Assembly: GCA_024224155.1 (NCBI GenBank)
Contig: JAAENP010000385.1
Location: 1 to 64,000, forward strand
Source of the DNA: a bacterium
GTDB lineage: Bacteria > Acidobacteriota > Thermoanaerobaculia > Multivoradales > JAHEKO01
Length of the DNA stretch: 64,000 bases
Direction of reading: 5' to 3'
Each line of letters starts with the position of its first letter. The stretch's first letter is position 1. The translations under genes and the position numbers were made by a program. Of the stretch, positions 35,198 to 43,183 are shown piece by piece. The notes under the pieces were generated by a model. The model made no database searches. It was not told the DNA's origin and saw only the letters and a list, made by a program, of their open reading frames with translations.

Positions 35198-36243
35198 TCA
35201 GGACCATCCTTCTTGCGGCCGATTACCAAGAACAGACCGCCCTCCTCACCGCTTCCGAGGGCCATGCCGAGCTGCACCAGGGCGTGGTCGAGTGCGCTAC
35301 CCGCGGGGTTGCGCTCGAAGAGCCGCTCATCGGCCGTGAATCTGTCGAGCGCCGTCGCCTTCGGAATCGCATTGACAAACTCGACTCCGTCTTCGACGAA
35401 CCAGCCCAACACCTCTCCGATCGAGTGCTTGGTCTCATGGGGATGTCGGTACTGGTCGTTGAACCAGCTGCGGCGGCGCGCCTCACCCAACTCGGGCTTT
35501 CGCAATCGCGGATCGAGGCCTTGCCAGCGCTCGCTCCTGTTTCCCATCAACCGAAACACCAGTCGTCGCAGATCCGTGGGCAGCCGGCCCCAGGTGTTGT
35601 ACAAACCCACGAGGACGTAGCCACCCGGGCGGGCCAAGCGGGTCAGCGCAGTGAATCCTCTTCGCGGATCGGCGGTGTGGTGCAGAACTCCGTTGGCGAC
35701 AACGAGATCGAAACTCGATTGAGCGAGTGCCCCTCGAAAGAGATTCATCTGCACGAACGTGGCGTTGTCAATGCCATTCTCGAGCTTGAAGCGTTGTGCG
35801 AGCTCGAGGGAATTGCCGCAGACGTCGGCGCCGACGACCGTTCGATCCGGGGTCAGGGCCAGGAAATTCGTCAGCTGACCGGTTCCGCATCCGCAGTCCA
35901 GAATGGTTGCGTTGGCGGGAACCTGGTCATCGAGCACCCGCGCGAACAGGCCCCGCCGGGCCTTGTCAATGAGACTCGCTGCGCTGTCGAGGCTCTCGTA
36001 GTCCGGAAACGGCGTTCCTTCATAGAAGCTCTTGACCCGTGCGGTGACGGCGTTGGTCGGGTCGTACTCTTCCTCGCGGTAGAGCCGGAGAATCCCGGAG
36101 TTGCAGGGATAGGGTTCGCCGCAGCGGCGGCATTGGGCGCCGTTGTCCACGATCTCGAGAACGGCTCTACACAGAGGACAGACCAACAGGCCCGGTCGCT
36201 CCCGGAATAGCGGCGGAACCACAGATGGCGCGAGGCTCCCCAC
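35194..36243 (-). CDS. SAM-dependent methyltransferase with N-terminal zinc ribbon
   Basis: This 349-residue protein has a Trm112-like zinc ribbon with Cys22, Cys25, Cys38 and Cys41. A class I methyltransferase domain follows: motif I ILDCGCGTGQLTNFL, the acidic end of beta-2 in VVGADVCGNSL, and motif IV region FDLVVANGVLHHTADP. The C-terminal 120 residues contain GLYNTWGRLPTDLRRLVFRL. Relatives occur in glycan and natural-product clusters; the substrate is not evident. The start is GTG 36243, 10 bases after the DUF5989-like gene, in one operon with it. Confidence 0.87.
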   Translation of the reverse strand: MGSLAPSVVPPLFRERPGLLVCPLCRAVLEIVDNGAQCRRCGEPYPCNSGILRLYREEEYDPTNAVTARVKSFYEGTPFPDYESLDSAASLIDKARRGLFARVLDDQVPANATILDCGCGTGQLTNFLALTPDRTVVGADVCGNSLELAQRFKLENGIDNATFVQMNLFRGALAQSSFDLVVANGVLHHTADPRRGFTALTRLARPGGYVLVGLYNTWGRLPTDLRRLVFRLMGNRSERWQGLDPRLRKPELGEARRRSWFNDQYRHPHETKHSIGEVLGWFVEDGVEFVNAIPKATALDRFTADERLFERNPAGSALDHALVQLGMALGSGEEGGLFLVIGRKKDGPE

Positions 36244-36253
36244 GAGGTGCAGA

Positions 36254-36403
36254 CTAGAACAGTGCGTAGATGAAGGGAGCGACGGCGCTCGAGGTCGCCG
36301 TCACCAGGGCACCCACCAGAAGCAGCACCAGCACGAGCGCGAACATCCAACGCTTCTTCTCTTGCTTGAGGAACTGCCAGTACTCTTTGAGCAACGACAA
36401 CAT
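36254..36403 (-). CDS. DUF5989/SxtK-like small membrane protein
   Basis: This 49-residue protein begins MLSLLKEYWQFLKQEKK, has one membrane helix (about 20-36, FALVLVLLLVGALVTA) and ends AVAPFIYALF. The KEYWQFLK start and the APFIYALF end are what I recall as the hallmark of the DUF5989 family. That family is usually encoded beside carbamoyltransferases and SxtJ-like membrane proteins, as here. Function is unknown. It lies between a carbamoyltransferase-SxtJ fusion gene (53 bases upstream) and a methyltransferase gene (10 bases downstream). An extended -10 element ends 9 bases before its ATG. Confidence 0.85.
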   Translation of the reverse strand: MLSLLKEYWQFLKQEKKRWMFALVLVLLLVGALVTATSSAVAPFIYALF

Positions 36404-36412
36404 GGCCGTGAC

Positions 36413-36421
36413 AGGCTATCA
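36413..36421 (-). promoter_or_regulatory. Extended -10-like element of the DUF5989 gene
   Basis: On the minus strand TGATAGCCT ends 9 bases before ATG 36403, with no ribosome site between them. This would allow the small protein and the methyltransferase to be expressed apart from the carbamoyltransferase. Confidence 0.45.
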
Positions 36422-36456
36422 GCTCACCCCCCACGGTTATCCGGGTAAGCAGGCCA

Positions 36457-38691
36457 CTAGTACTGGCGACGGTAGCGGTCGTCGCCCTCCGCGGGGGTCT
36501 GCTTCGGACGCCAGTTCGTCTGCCGCTGACCCGGCCATCGCGTATCGAGGGAGGGTCGACCGACCATGCGCCGGAACAGACCGAAGGGAGTCACCACCAA
36601 GAAGAAGCTGAGCACCAGAGCCGCACCGGAAACGACCTTGCCGATTCTCTCGGCAAGCCTCATCCAGAGCCGGTAGACAAGGGTCCAGACCGGGAGCTTC
36701 AGCAGACTCGCGAGAGCTACGACAGCGGCCGCCGCTCCGGCGACGCGCGCGCGCCCAGGATGAGCGAAGACGCCAGCCAGCACGGCCAGAACGATGAGCA
36801 CAACCGCCAGAATGAGACCAAAGCGCCGCGCGTCTCGCTCTACCGTGTCAGGGGCAGAGCCCGACGTTGCCTCGCTAGATTGCCGAGCCGTCCAACGAGT
36901 CCGCGCGATCCGGGTCGGGTCTTTCTCGACGATGAACGAGCCGAGAACGAGAAAGTCCATATCGGTTCGCTCGAAACAGCGGTAGGCCTCCGCCGGTGTG
37001 CGCACAATCGGCTCGCCGCGCACGTTGAAGGACGTGTTGACCAGCACGGGGCAGCCGGTTCGCTCGTGAAAGCGTTCAAGAAGCGCTCGAAATCGAGGCT
37101 GGGCCTCAGCGCCAACGGTCTGGACGCGCGCGGATCCATCGACGTGCGTGACTGCGGGTATCGTCGAGCGAACTTGGCGCAGGCGCTCGAGGCCGGCTGC
37201 GTCTTGTTCGGCGTTCTCGGGAACGGAGCGGCGCTGCCGCCGATCGACGCCGCACACCAGAAGCATGTAGGGGCTGTCGCCGTCGAGCCCGAAGTACTGC
37301 GGGGCGTGCTCCACGAGAACAGCCGGCGCAAAGGGCCGAAACGACTCCCGGAACTTGATCTTCCGGTTCAGGACGGTCTGCGTCTCCGCGCGTCGCGGAT
37401 CGGCGAGAATGGAACGAGCGCCCAGGGCACGAGGGCCGAACTCCATGCGCCCCTGAAACCAGCCGGCCACCTTGCCTTCGGCCAGTAGTGCCGCCACCCG
37501 GTCGACCAGCCCCTCATCGTCGAGCTCGGCGGGGTCGAGCCCGCGCTCGGTGAGGAAGGCGGCCACCTCGCGATTGCTGAAAGCGGGCCCGAGAAGGGAG
37601 CCCTGTTGCCGATCGTTCTGGCCATCGGCCTTCCTCCCGCCACCGTTCAGCTGGTGGTGAACGAACAGCGCGGCGCCCAGGGCCCCGCCGGCATCACCGG
37701 CCGCAGGCTGGATCCAGACGTTGTCGAAGGAACCCTCCCGCACGATGCGTCCGTTCGCGACGCAATTGAGAGCGACCCCACCCGCGAGGACCAGGTTCGG
37801 GGACTCGGTCATCGCGCGTGCGCGCCTTGCCATGCCGAGCATGGCTCTCTCGGTGACCGCCTGCACGGATCGCGCGAGGTCCATTTCCCGTTGAGTGATC
37901 GCGGCCTCGGGTAGGCGGGCGGGACCGTCGAACAGCTCGGCGAAGAGTCGATTCGTCATGCGCAGAGACGTGCAGTAGGCAAAGTACTTCAGGTTGAGGC
38001 GCAGTGAGCCGTCGTCGTAGAGATGCACCAGGTCGTTGAGGATGCGGTCGACGTACTTGGGCTCGCCGAAGGGCGCGAGTCCCATCAATTTGTACTCGCC
38101 CGAGTTGACCTTGAAGCCGCAGAACGTCGTGAAGGCGGAGTAGAGGAGCCCCAGGGAATGCGGAAAGTGAAGCTCTTCGAGTATCGAAATCTGGTTGCCA
38201 CGGCCGACCCCGATCGATGCGGTGGCGCGTTCGCCGACACCGTCGGCAGTGACGATTGCCGCCTCCTCGAACGGCGAGGGAAAGAACGCGCTCGCAGCAT
38301 GAGACTCGTGATGCTCGGTAAAGTAGATCGGTCCTTCGAAATCGAGCTCGCGCCGGAGCAGATCGCGGGTCCTGAGCTTTTTTCGCATCCACAGCGGCAT
38401 CGCTTCGAGGAACGACGGCAGGCCATTCGGAGCGTAGGCGAGATAGGTCTCGAGCAGTCTCTGGAACTTGAGAATCGGCTTGTCGTAGAAAACCACGGCG
38501 TCCAGATCGGAGGCGCTCGATAGCTCACCTTCCTCGAGGCAGTAGCCGATCGCTCGGCGCGGAAAGTCCGCGTCGAACTTGACTCGGCTGAATCGCTCTT
38601 CCTGTGCCGCGGCGATGATCTTGCCGTCGATGACCAGGCAGGCCGCGCTGTCGTGGTAGAAGGCGGAGAGGCCGAGAATTCTTGTCGGCAT
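36457..38691 (-). CDS. Carbamoyltransferase (NodU/CmcH type) fused to an SxtJ-like membrane domain
   Basis: This 744-residue protein has two parts. Residues 1 to about 590 are a complete carbamoyltransferase: start ILGLSAFYHDSAACLV, the metal-binding HHESHAAS (H127, H128, H131), DGVGERAT, GGVALNCVANG, GRMEFGPRALGARSIL and NTSFNVRGEPIV. It should form carbamoyl-AMP from carbamoyl phosphate and transfer the carbamoyl group to a hydroxyl. Residues about 620-744 have two to three membrane helices and the SxtJ-like ending FLVVTPFGLFRRMVG. SxtJ is normally a separate small protein. No frameshift sign is seen at the junction. ATG 38691 is chosen over the longer open frame. Confidence 0.92.
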   Translation of the reverse strand: MPTRILGLSAFYHDSAACLVIDGKIIAAAQEERFSRVKFDADFPRRAIGYCLEEGELSSASDLDAVVFYDKPILKFQRLLETYLAYAPNGLPSFLEAMPLWMRKKLRTRDLLRRELDFEGPIYFTEHHESHAASAFFPSPFEEAAIVTADGVGERATASIGVGRGNQISILEELHFPHSLGLLYSAFTTFCGFKVNSGEYKLMGLAPFGEPKYVDRILNDLVHLYDDGSLRLNLKYFAYCTSLRMTNRLFAELFDGPARLPEAAITQREMDLARSVQAVTERAMLGMARRARAMTESPNLVLAGGVALNCVANGRIVREGSFDNVWIQPAAGDAGGALGAALFVHHQLNGGGRKADGQNDRQQGSLLGPAFSNREVAAFLTERGLDPAELDDEGLVDRVAALLAEGKVAGWFQGRMEFGPRALGARSILADPRRAETQTVLNRKIKFRESFRPFAPAVLVEHAPQYFGLDGDSPYMLLVCGVDRRQRRSVPENAEQDAAGLERLRQVRSTIPAVTHVDGSARVQTVGAEAQPRFRALLERFHERTGCPVLVNTSFNVRGEPIVRTPAEAYRCFERTDMDFLVLGSFIVEKDPTRIARTRWTARQSSEATSGSAPDTVERDARRFGLILAVVLIVLAVLAGVFAHPGRARVAGAAAAVVALASLLKLPVWTLVYRLWMRLAERIGKVVSGAALVLSFFLVVTPFGLFRRMVGRPSLDTRWPGQRQTNWRPKQTPAEGDDRYRRQY

Positions 38692-38711
38692 GGAACCCGG
38701 AGAGCGACGCA

Positions 38712-38720
38712 AGGCTAGCA
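38712..38720 (-). promoter_or_regulatory. Extended -10-like element of the carbamoyltransferase gene
   Basis: On the minus strand TGCTAGCCT lies 20 bases before ATG 38691, in a 186-base divergent gap. Confidence 0.5.
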
Positions 38721-38803
38721 AAGATGGTGGGCCGGTGCGAGGCCGTCGGGCAAGCGGTAGGGTGTCGGCGCCGCTCGGGCAATGGCCGCACAAGAGGCCG
38801 AGC

Positions 38804-38809
38804 TAGAAT
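38804..38809 (+). promoter_or_regulatory. -10-like hexamer upstream of the SGNH/TPR gene
   Basis: TAGAAT (5 of 6) lies 68 bases before ATG 38878 in the same divergent gap. There is no TG extension and no clear -35. Confidence 0.3.
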
Positions 38810-38877
38810 CTTGGTCGAGGCCACTGCCTGACCGCGAGTCAAGGCACTGACTTTCGAGGCTTCGAAGGGCCTACGAC

Positions 38878-41475
38878 ATGCCGAGATCATCTCGAAAACG
38901 AAAGGACCTGACGCCGATCTCTCGGGGAAAGCGAGTTGCCTTTACCGCTGTGACAGTCGCTCTTTTTCTCGGGCTCGCCGAGGTGGTGCTCGCGCTTCTT
39001 GGTGTCAGGCCGATCGTGGTGGAGAGGGATCCATATGTCGGTTTTGCCAGCGAGCTGAGACTGTTCGAGCGCGAGGGCGAGACCGGGAAGATGCGGACGG
39101 CGAGGAACAAGCTCTCCCTTTTCAACGATCAAGCCTTCGACCGAAAGAAGACCCCGGAGACCTTCAGGATCTTCACCCTGGGCGGTTCGGTCACATACGG
39201 CCGGCCGTTCGACGACAGCACCTCGTATTCAGGCTGGTTGCGGACCTATCTGAAGGCCGCGGCTCCGGAGAGGCAATGGCAGGTGATCAATGCCGGTGGG
39301 ATCTCCTACGCCAGCTATCGGGTCGCCAAGCTGATGGAAGAGCTGATCGACTACCAGCCCGATCTCTTCATCATTCTCTCCGGCCACAACGAGTTCTTGG
39401 AAAAACGAACCTACGGCGACATCATAGATGAGCCCAAGGCAATCACCCGCAGCAAGCTTCTGCTGCAGAGAAGTCGCCTTGTAGCGCTCGGTCGCAAGGT
39501 CGTCGAGCGACGTCCGTCCAGAGCACGCCGAGCCTACGAGCTCGAGGGGGAAGTGGAGGAGTTGCTCGAGAGCTCGGCGGGTTTGAATTACTACTTCCGC
39601 GACGATGGCTTCGAGGAGCAGGTTCTCGATCACTACCGGTTCAACCTGCAGCGCATGATCGATCTGGCGAGCTCCGTGGGTGCGCGAGTCATCTTGGCCT
39701 CAATCCCAGTCAACGAAAAGGACTTCGGACCGTTCAAGAGTCAGCATAGCGATGAGCTGAAGGCAGACGAGCGAGCTCGAGTCGCCGAGCTCGTGGTCGA
39801 GGCCGCCGACGCTCTCGCGGCGGGCGAGGGCGAACGAGCGCGGGAAGCCGCGGCAGCCGCGGTGTCCATCGACCCACTGTACGCCGAGAGTCACTTCCAG
39901 TTGGGGCGAGCGCTACAGTCGCTCGGGCTCTTCGACGAGGCTGCGACATCCTTTGCCCGGGCCATCGAAGAAGACGTCTGCCCGCTCCGCGCTCTCGCCA
40001 GAACGAACCAGCTCGTCTTCGAAGCCGCGAGCCGTGGCCAAGCTCCATTGGTGGATTTCCGGGCGCTCCTCAAGCAGCGCATGGTCGAGACGGCGGGGCA
40101 CGCCAATCTGGGCGACGAGCTGTTCCTGGACCACGCCCACCCGACGGTCGAGGGGAACGGCGTTCTGGCACGCGCTCTGGTCGAGCGAATGAGCGAGATG
40201 GGGCTCGTCAGCCTGCCCGCGGATTGGGCCGGGCCGATCGACGAGAGCGTTCGCGCCGCCGTTCTGGCCCGGGTCGATGACGAGGCGCAGGCCAAGGCCT
40301 ATAAGAACCTCTCCAAGGTCCTGATCTGGGCAGGGAAGAAACGCGAGGCGGAAAAGTACGTTCGCCTGGCCGCCGAAGTCCTGGCCGAGGATTGGGAGGT
40401 CTACTACAACGCCGGCTCGGTGCAGCTCGAGCGACTGGACTACGGGGCCGCCATCGGTAGCCTTCAGGAGGCCGTCAGACTCAATCCCCAAGCGTCGCGT
40501 GCTCACGACCTCCTGGGGGTAGCCCTGGCAGCGGCGTCTCGCCTGGACGAGGCGGCGGCTGCCGGAGAGCGGGCTGTGGCTCTCGATCCCCAGGCCGCCG
40601 CGGCCTGGAACAACCTGGCCATCTCTTACTCAGCCAAGGGTAGCCTGGACAAGGCACACGAGGCGACGCGAAGGGCTCTCCGGCTCGAGCCCGAGTTTGC
40701 CGAGGCGCACAATACCGTCGGCAAGATCCACTTTGACCGTGGTGAACTGGATGCGGCGCTCGACAGCTTCAATCGCGCCATTTCCCTCAGGCCTGGTTAC
40801 CTCGAGGCGAGGCTCAACCGGGGCCTTGTCTTCGGGCAGCTGGGTCGCTTCGCCGAGGCTCTGGGCGCTTTTGAGAAGATCCTGGACCTCGATTCGCGCA
40901 TCGCGCCGGCCCATCTGGCGCGGGCAAAGGCGCTGTTTGCCAGAGACGGCGGTTCTTCCGTGGCTGCCATCGAGGCTCTTGAGAGAGCCGTCGATCTCGA
41001 TCCGCGCTTGATCGAGGCTTGGATGCTGCTGGTGACCGACTTGAGCGCGTCGTCCCAAGCCGAGCGCGCGGCTGGAGCTCTCACGAGAGCACTGGCGGCG
41101 AACCCGAGAGCAGCTGCTCTTCACCACCTTGCGGGCCGAATGAGCGCCCAAGCGCGAGACTGGGACCAGGCCGAAGCGTCGTTCAACAAAGCGGTCGAGC
41201 TCGATTCGACGCTACTCCAGGCCTGGATCGATCTCGGCCGGTTGCGAACGGCGCAAGGGCGATCTGCAGAGGCGGTAGCGCTCTACCGAAAAGCGTTGGC
41301 GCTGAGGGAGAACGACGACGGCTTGCACCACATACTGGCTGCATCTCTCGTGATCTCCGGGCAGGTCGACGAGGCCCGAGAGCATCTGCAACGAGCACTC
41401 GAGATCAATCCGGAAAACGCCGCGGTCGCATCCGACCTGGCAAGGCTCAACGCCCGGCGCTCACCAGGCGGGTGA
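38878..41475 (+). CDS. Membrane-anchored SGNH-like protein interrupted and followed by TPRs
   Basis: This 865-residue protein has a membrane anchor (about 20-42), then an SGNH-like core: block I TLGGSVTYG (Ser104), block II NAGGISYASY, block III ILSGHNEF (Asn171) and block V LDHAHP (Asp418, His421). Between blocks III and V, at about residues 300-375, lie two TPR-like units, so the hydrolase domain is split by repeats. A second array of about ten TPRs fills residues 460-860. A GAAGGG site precedes ATG 38878. It probably acts on the outer face of the inner membrane, holding partners or substrate through the repeats. The 3' end overlaps the convergent VWFA gene by 29 bases. Confidence 0.82.
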   Translation: MPRSSRKRKDLTPISRGKRVAFTAVTVALFLGLAEVVLALLGVRPIVVERDPYVGFASELRLFEREGETGKMRTARNKLSLFNDQAFDRKKTPETFRIFTLGGSVTYGRPFDDSTSYSGWLRTYLKAAAPERQWQVINAGGISYASYRVAKLMEELIDYQPDLFIILSGHNEFLEKRTYGDIIDEPKAITRSKLLLQRSRLVALGRKVVERRPSRARRAYELEGEVEELLESSAGLNYYFRDDGFEEQVLDHYRFNLQRMIDLASSVGARVILASIPVNEKDFGPFKSQHSDELKADERARVAELVVEAADALAAGEGERAREAAAAAVSIDPLYAESHFQLGRALQSLGLFDEAATSFARAIEEDVCPLRALARTNQLVFEAASRGQAPLVDFRALLKQRMVETAGHANLGDELFLDHAHPTVEGNGVLARALVERMSEMGLVSLPADWAGPIDESVRAAVLARVDDEAQAKAYKNLSKVLIWAGKKREAEKYVRLAAEVLAEDWEVYYNAGSVQLERLDYGAAIGSLQEAVRLNPQASRAHDLLGVALAAASRLDEAAAAGERAVALDPQAAAAWNNLAISYSAKGSLDKAHEATRRALRLEPEFAEAHNTVGKIHFDRGELDAALDSFNRAISLRPGYLEARLNRGLVFGQLGRFAEALGAFEKILDLDSRIAPAHLARAKALFARDGGSSVAAIEALERAVDLDPRLIEAWMLLVTDLSASSQAERAAGALTRALAANPRAAALHHLAGRMSAQARDWDQAEASFNKAVELDSTLLQAWIDLGRLRTAQGRSAEAVALYRKALALRENDDGLHHILAASLVISGQVDEAREHLQRALEINPENAAVASDLARLNARRSPGG

Positions 41476-43150
41476 CTATCGCAGCCTCGCCGCTGAACTG
41501 ATCGCGCAAACCGATCGCCAGACTCTGTCGACCGGCCCGCAGCAGAAGTCTGTGCGTGTAGAGCCAGCTTTCGCCGCGCGCGGCCTCCGCGTTCTCATTT
41601 GCGATCCTGAGCCCGAGGGGTATCTCTTCGACCGCGGAGAGGCCTCCGACGTCGCTCATGGCGCCGACATACAACTTGAGGCTCACTTGATGAAAATCAC
41701 CTCGAGGTAGCAGCACGACGTTCTTCAGGGGAATCCTGATTCGAACCGGAACGACAAAAGTGTCGGCGTCGCGCGGTTCGGGAGGACCGATCTCGAGCTC
41801 GAGGTTCCAACGGTTGTCCTCTACCGCGTGCACGAGAGCCGCTCGGGTTCGCTCGTCCATCAGGCTCCGCTCGTTCTTGTCGCGATAGCTCCTGCGGTAG
41901 CGCAGCCGCAGACCCCGGCGCTTCACCTTGACCTGAATGTCGTAACGCCGCCCGGTTCCGAAGTGACCAGGTGAGTAGCCCAATGAGTAGTAGGTGTTGA
42001 GATCTTCGCCGATCTCGTTGAGTGCCGGCAGCATGTCGTTGCGATTCAGGATCGCCCGACCGCCGGTTTCATCGGCAAGAAAGAACAATGGATCCTGCAT
42101 GTTGGCGAAGTGATCACTGTACAAGTGCGTTGCCATCCGATCGTCGGCCACACCCGGATTCTCGGCGGCCCCGGCCAGGTTGGGCCGCAAGCCGCCGGCG
42201 TCCATGGTGTAGAAAGTGATGCCATGGGCGTTGGCGCTCGCGCCGAGCTCTTCAAACCTCCGCGCGGCGTCGTAGTTGAGGAAGTCACTCATCGCCGACG
42301 AGGACTCGAACTTTGACTCGACGGCACTGAAAAGATCCGCTCCTGCCACCATGGGCAGCCCACTGCTGACGTAGAGGACGGCCTTTCTTCCCGGTAGGCC
42401 GGCAAGGTTCTCGACCAGTTCCTTGAGCGCGTCGACCGAACGATTGAGCGTATCCAGAAGAGAATCCGCGTGCGGCCGGATGGCCATCAAGGCCTGATCG
42501 GCGCTTTCGGATTTATCCAGCAGGCGAATCAGACCGCGTCGCACGGAGTCGAACTGAGCACCTTCGCCCCTGACCTCGTTCACCTCCCGCAGCGCCTCGG
42601 TAACGAGGCCGAAGTCACTGGTGAAGGTCTGTCGCACGTTGAGCGCCCGGTCGTACGAGACGACCATCACGCGATCGTCGTTCTCGAGCCGGGTCACGAG
42701 GAAGCTGCGCAACTCGTCCATGACGCGCTTGCGCTCGAGCGGACGGATGTTGACGTTGTCTATATAGACCACCAATCGCACTCGCTCGTCTTCGGGTACT
42801 TCGGTGGGCTCGAGCAGCGGAATCCGGGCCCGGTTCGAGTCAGCGGCTGGAGGGGGCGCCGCCTCACCGGCGTCCGGAGAAGATCTCCTTCGGTTGACAA
42901 ATCTGGCGAAATTCGCGATCTGCATCGGTCGGCCGTCCTCGAAGATCTCGAAGTCGCCGACCGTCAGGTCCGAAACCGGTCGCCCTTGCTTGTCTGCAAC
43001 GTATACCTCGACATTGACTACGTTGACCTGGACTGTTTCGCTGAATGTCTCCGACTCGCCTGGAACCTGGCCACGAGCCGGCCGAGCGACCGCCGCGCCG
43101 AGCGACAACGAGAGAGCCAACAGGGCTGGAAGTGCGGTTCGCGGGGTCAT
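41447..43150 (-). CDS. Second exported VWFA-related (Acidobacteria-type) protein
   Basis: This 567-residue protein has a signal peptide (about 1-27) and the family N-terminus QVNVVNVEVYVADKQGRPVS plus DFEIFEDG. A VWFA-like domain (about 100-320) has the metal-site motif altered to YIDNVNI. The YYSLGYSPGHFGTGRRYDI segment is followed by a C-terminal beta-sandwich. It is a paralogue of the protein at 21702-23474. Both lie next to a transglutaminase-like/TPR gene in the same local set. Function is unknown. Confidence 0.85.
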   Translation of the reverse strand: MTPRTALPALLALSLSLGAAVARPARGQVPGESETFSETVQVNVVNVEVYVADKQGRPVSDLTVGDFEIFEDGRPMQIANFARFVNRRRSSPDAGEAAPPPAADSNRARIPLLEPTEVPEDERVRLVVYIDNVNIRPLERKRVMDELRSFLVTRLENDDRVMVVSYDRALNVRQTFTSDFGLVTEALREVNEVRGEGAQFDSVRRGLIRLLDKSESADQALMAIRPHADSLLDTLNRSVDALKELVENLAGLPGRKAVLYVSSGLPMVAGADLFSAVESKFESSSAMSDFLNYDAARRFEELGASANAHGITFYTMDAGGLRPNLAGAAENPGVADDRMATHLYSDHFANMQDPLFFLADETGGRAILNRNDMLPALNEIGEDLNTYYSLGYSPGHFGTGRRYDIQVKVKRRGLRLRYRRSYRDKNERSLMDERTRAALVHAVEDNRWNLELEIGPPEPRDADTFVVPVRIRIPLKNVVLLPRGDFHQVSLKLYVGAMSDVGGLSAVEEIPLGLRIANENAEAARGESWLYTHRLLLRAGRQSLAIGLRDQFSGEAAIVTRLVSAGR

Positions 43151-43183
43151 GCTCTTGGCGCTGAGTATCCGAGCCCGGTTCGG

